Of a stretch of DNA of 5,158 nucleotides, positions 4,872 to 5,158 are shown piece after piece. How positions within the stretch are numbered: the first letter of the stretch is position 1; each line of letters begins with the position of its first letter. Under the pieces are notes generated by a model. The model did no database searches. It saw nothing but the letters and a program-made list of their open reading frames with translations, and had not been told where the DNA came from. The position numbers and the translations under genes were made by a program. This stretch comes from Methyloprofundus sp. (GTDB lineage Bacteria > Pseudomonadota > Gammaproteobacteria > Methylococcales > Methylomonadaceae): assembly GCA_013138555.1 (NCBI GenBank), contig WTCN01000287.1:1-5158 (forward strand), read 5' to 3'.

Positions 4872-5158
4872 ATCGCTTCTAAAAAAGACGCAACACGATT
4901 AAATGATGCAATTACTGCAAGACGTGTCAGACTAACAGGTTTGCCAGAAGGGCAGGGTGGCATCATGTCACTGATGGATGCGAAGCGTTTAGCTTCTGAT
5001 GCCAATATGGATTTGGTGGAAGTGTCGCCAAATGCTGATCCTCCGGTGTGTAAAATTATGGACTATGGCAAGTTTTTATTCGACCAGAATAAGAAGATGG
5101 CCTTAGCCAAGAAGAAACAAAAGCAGATTCAGGTTAAAGAAATTAAGTTCAGACCTGG
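4872..5158 (+). CDS. infC: Translation initiation factor IF-3, partial, AUC start
   Basis: IF3 binds the 30S ribosomal subunit, prevents premature joining of 50S and checks the start codon and initiator tRNA. The window holds the first 95 codons and runs off the right edge. Seen: the N-terminal domain with ITARRVRLTG, GGIMSLMDAKRLA, the hallmark VEVSPNADPPVCKIMDYGKF, and then the lysine-rich linker (KKMALAKKKQKQ). The start is inferred as ATC: the frame has a TAA at 4854-4856, no ATG, GTG or TTG occurs before the conserved RVRLTG, and GGAGG sits eight bases upstream. IF3 rejects such codons, so a rare start (AUU in E. coli, AUC in Myxococcus) lets it repress its own synthesis. It lies 23 bases after thrS, in the usual order, and rpmI-rplT would be expected next. 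Confidence 0.95.
   Translation, partial: MASKKDATRLNDAITARRVRLTGLPEGQGGIMSLMDAKRLASDANMDLVEVSPNADPPVCKIMDYGKFLFDQNKKMALAKKKQKQIQVKEIKFRP

Noticed and set aside
1..5158. Defence system, mobile element, CRISPR or phage module
   Set aside because: No transposase, integrase, repeat-spacer array or toxin-antitoxin pair is visible; all well-supported genes are housekeeping, envelope or sensor types.

Overview
This 5.2 kb window looks like a chromosomal segment from an AT-leaning gammaproteobacterium. The threonyl-tRNA synthetase is close to the E. coli enzyme (635 versus 642 residues, every key residue shifted by at most one). It is followed directly by infC, the usual thrS-infC order of proteobacteria, and the heptosyltransferase-like gene points to a Gram-negative outer membrane. 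A methanotroph-like (Methylococcales) or similar copper-using host would fit the membrane-anchored cupredoxin. That taxonomic guess is an inference and is not shown by the sequence.

Layout. Positions 1-1728 read rightward as an apparent operon: possibly the last codons of an upstream gene (stop overlapping the next start as ATGA), a secreted, C-terminally anchored cupredoxin (37-687), and a family 9 glycosyltransferase (706-1728). An 86-base gap with a weak hairpin separates this from a convergent leftward gene (1815-2276) for a small stand-alone cyclic-nucleotide-binding domain protein. I move its start from the GTG at 2282 to the ATG at 2276 because of the Shine-Dalgarno position. Positions 2277-2940 carry no convincing stand-alone gene. 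They hold a candidate leftward promoter and 5' leader for the cNMP-domain gene, a long imperfect palindrome (2592-2660) that looks like a dispersed repeat, and a strong promoter plus structured leader for thrS. The right end is thrS (2941-4848) and the start of infC (4872 to the window end).

The most interesting parts are regulatory. The thrS leader has a near-consensus sigma-70 promoter, a hairpin that displays AGGAG in its loop, a short ORF that starts after it and runs through a textbook intrinsic terminator into thrS, and then a weak ribosome binding site for thrS. This looks like an attenuation device unlike the known tRNA-mimic operator of E. coli thrS. infC appears to start at an AUC codon, the only plausible start between an in-frame stop and the conserved IF3 N-terminus. 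This matches the rare-start autoregulation known for IF3.

Functionally the window splits into an envelope/periplasm module (copper protein, surface glycan transferase), a possible ligand-sensing protein of unknown target, and a core translation module. I saw no insertion sequence, CRISPR array, tRNA, rRNA or defence system.
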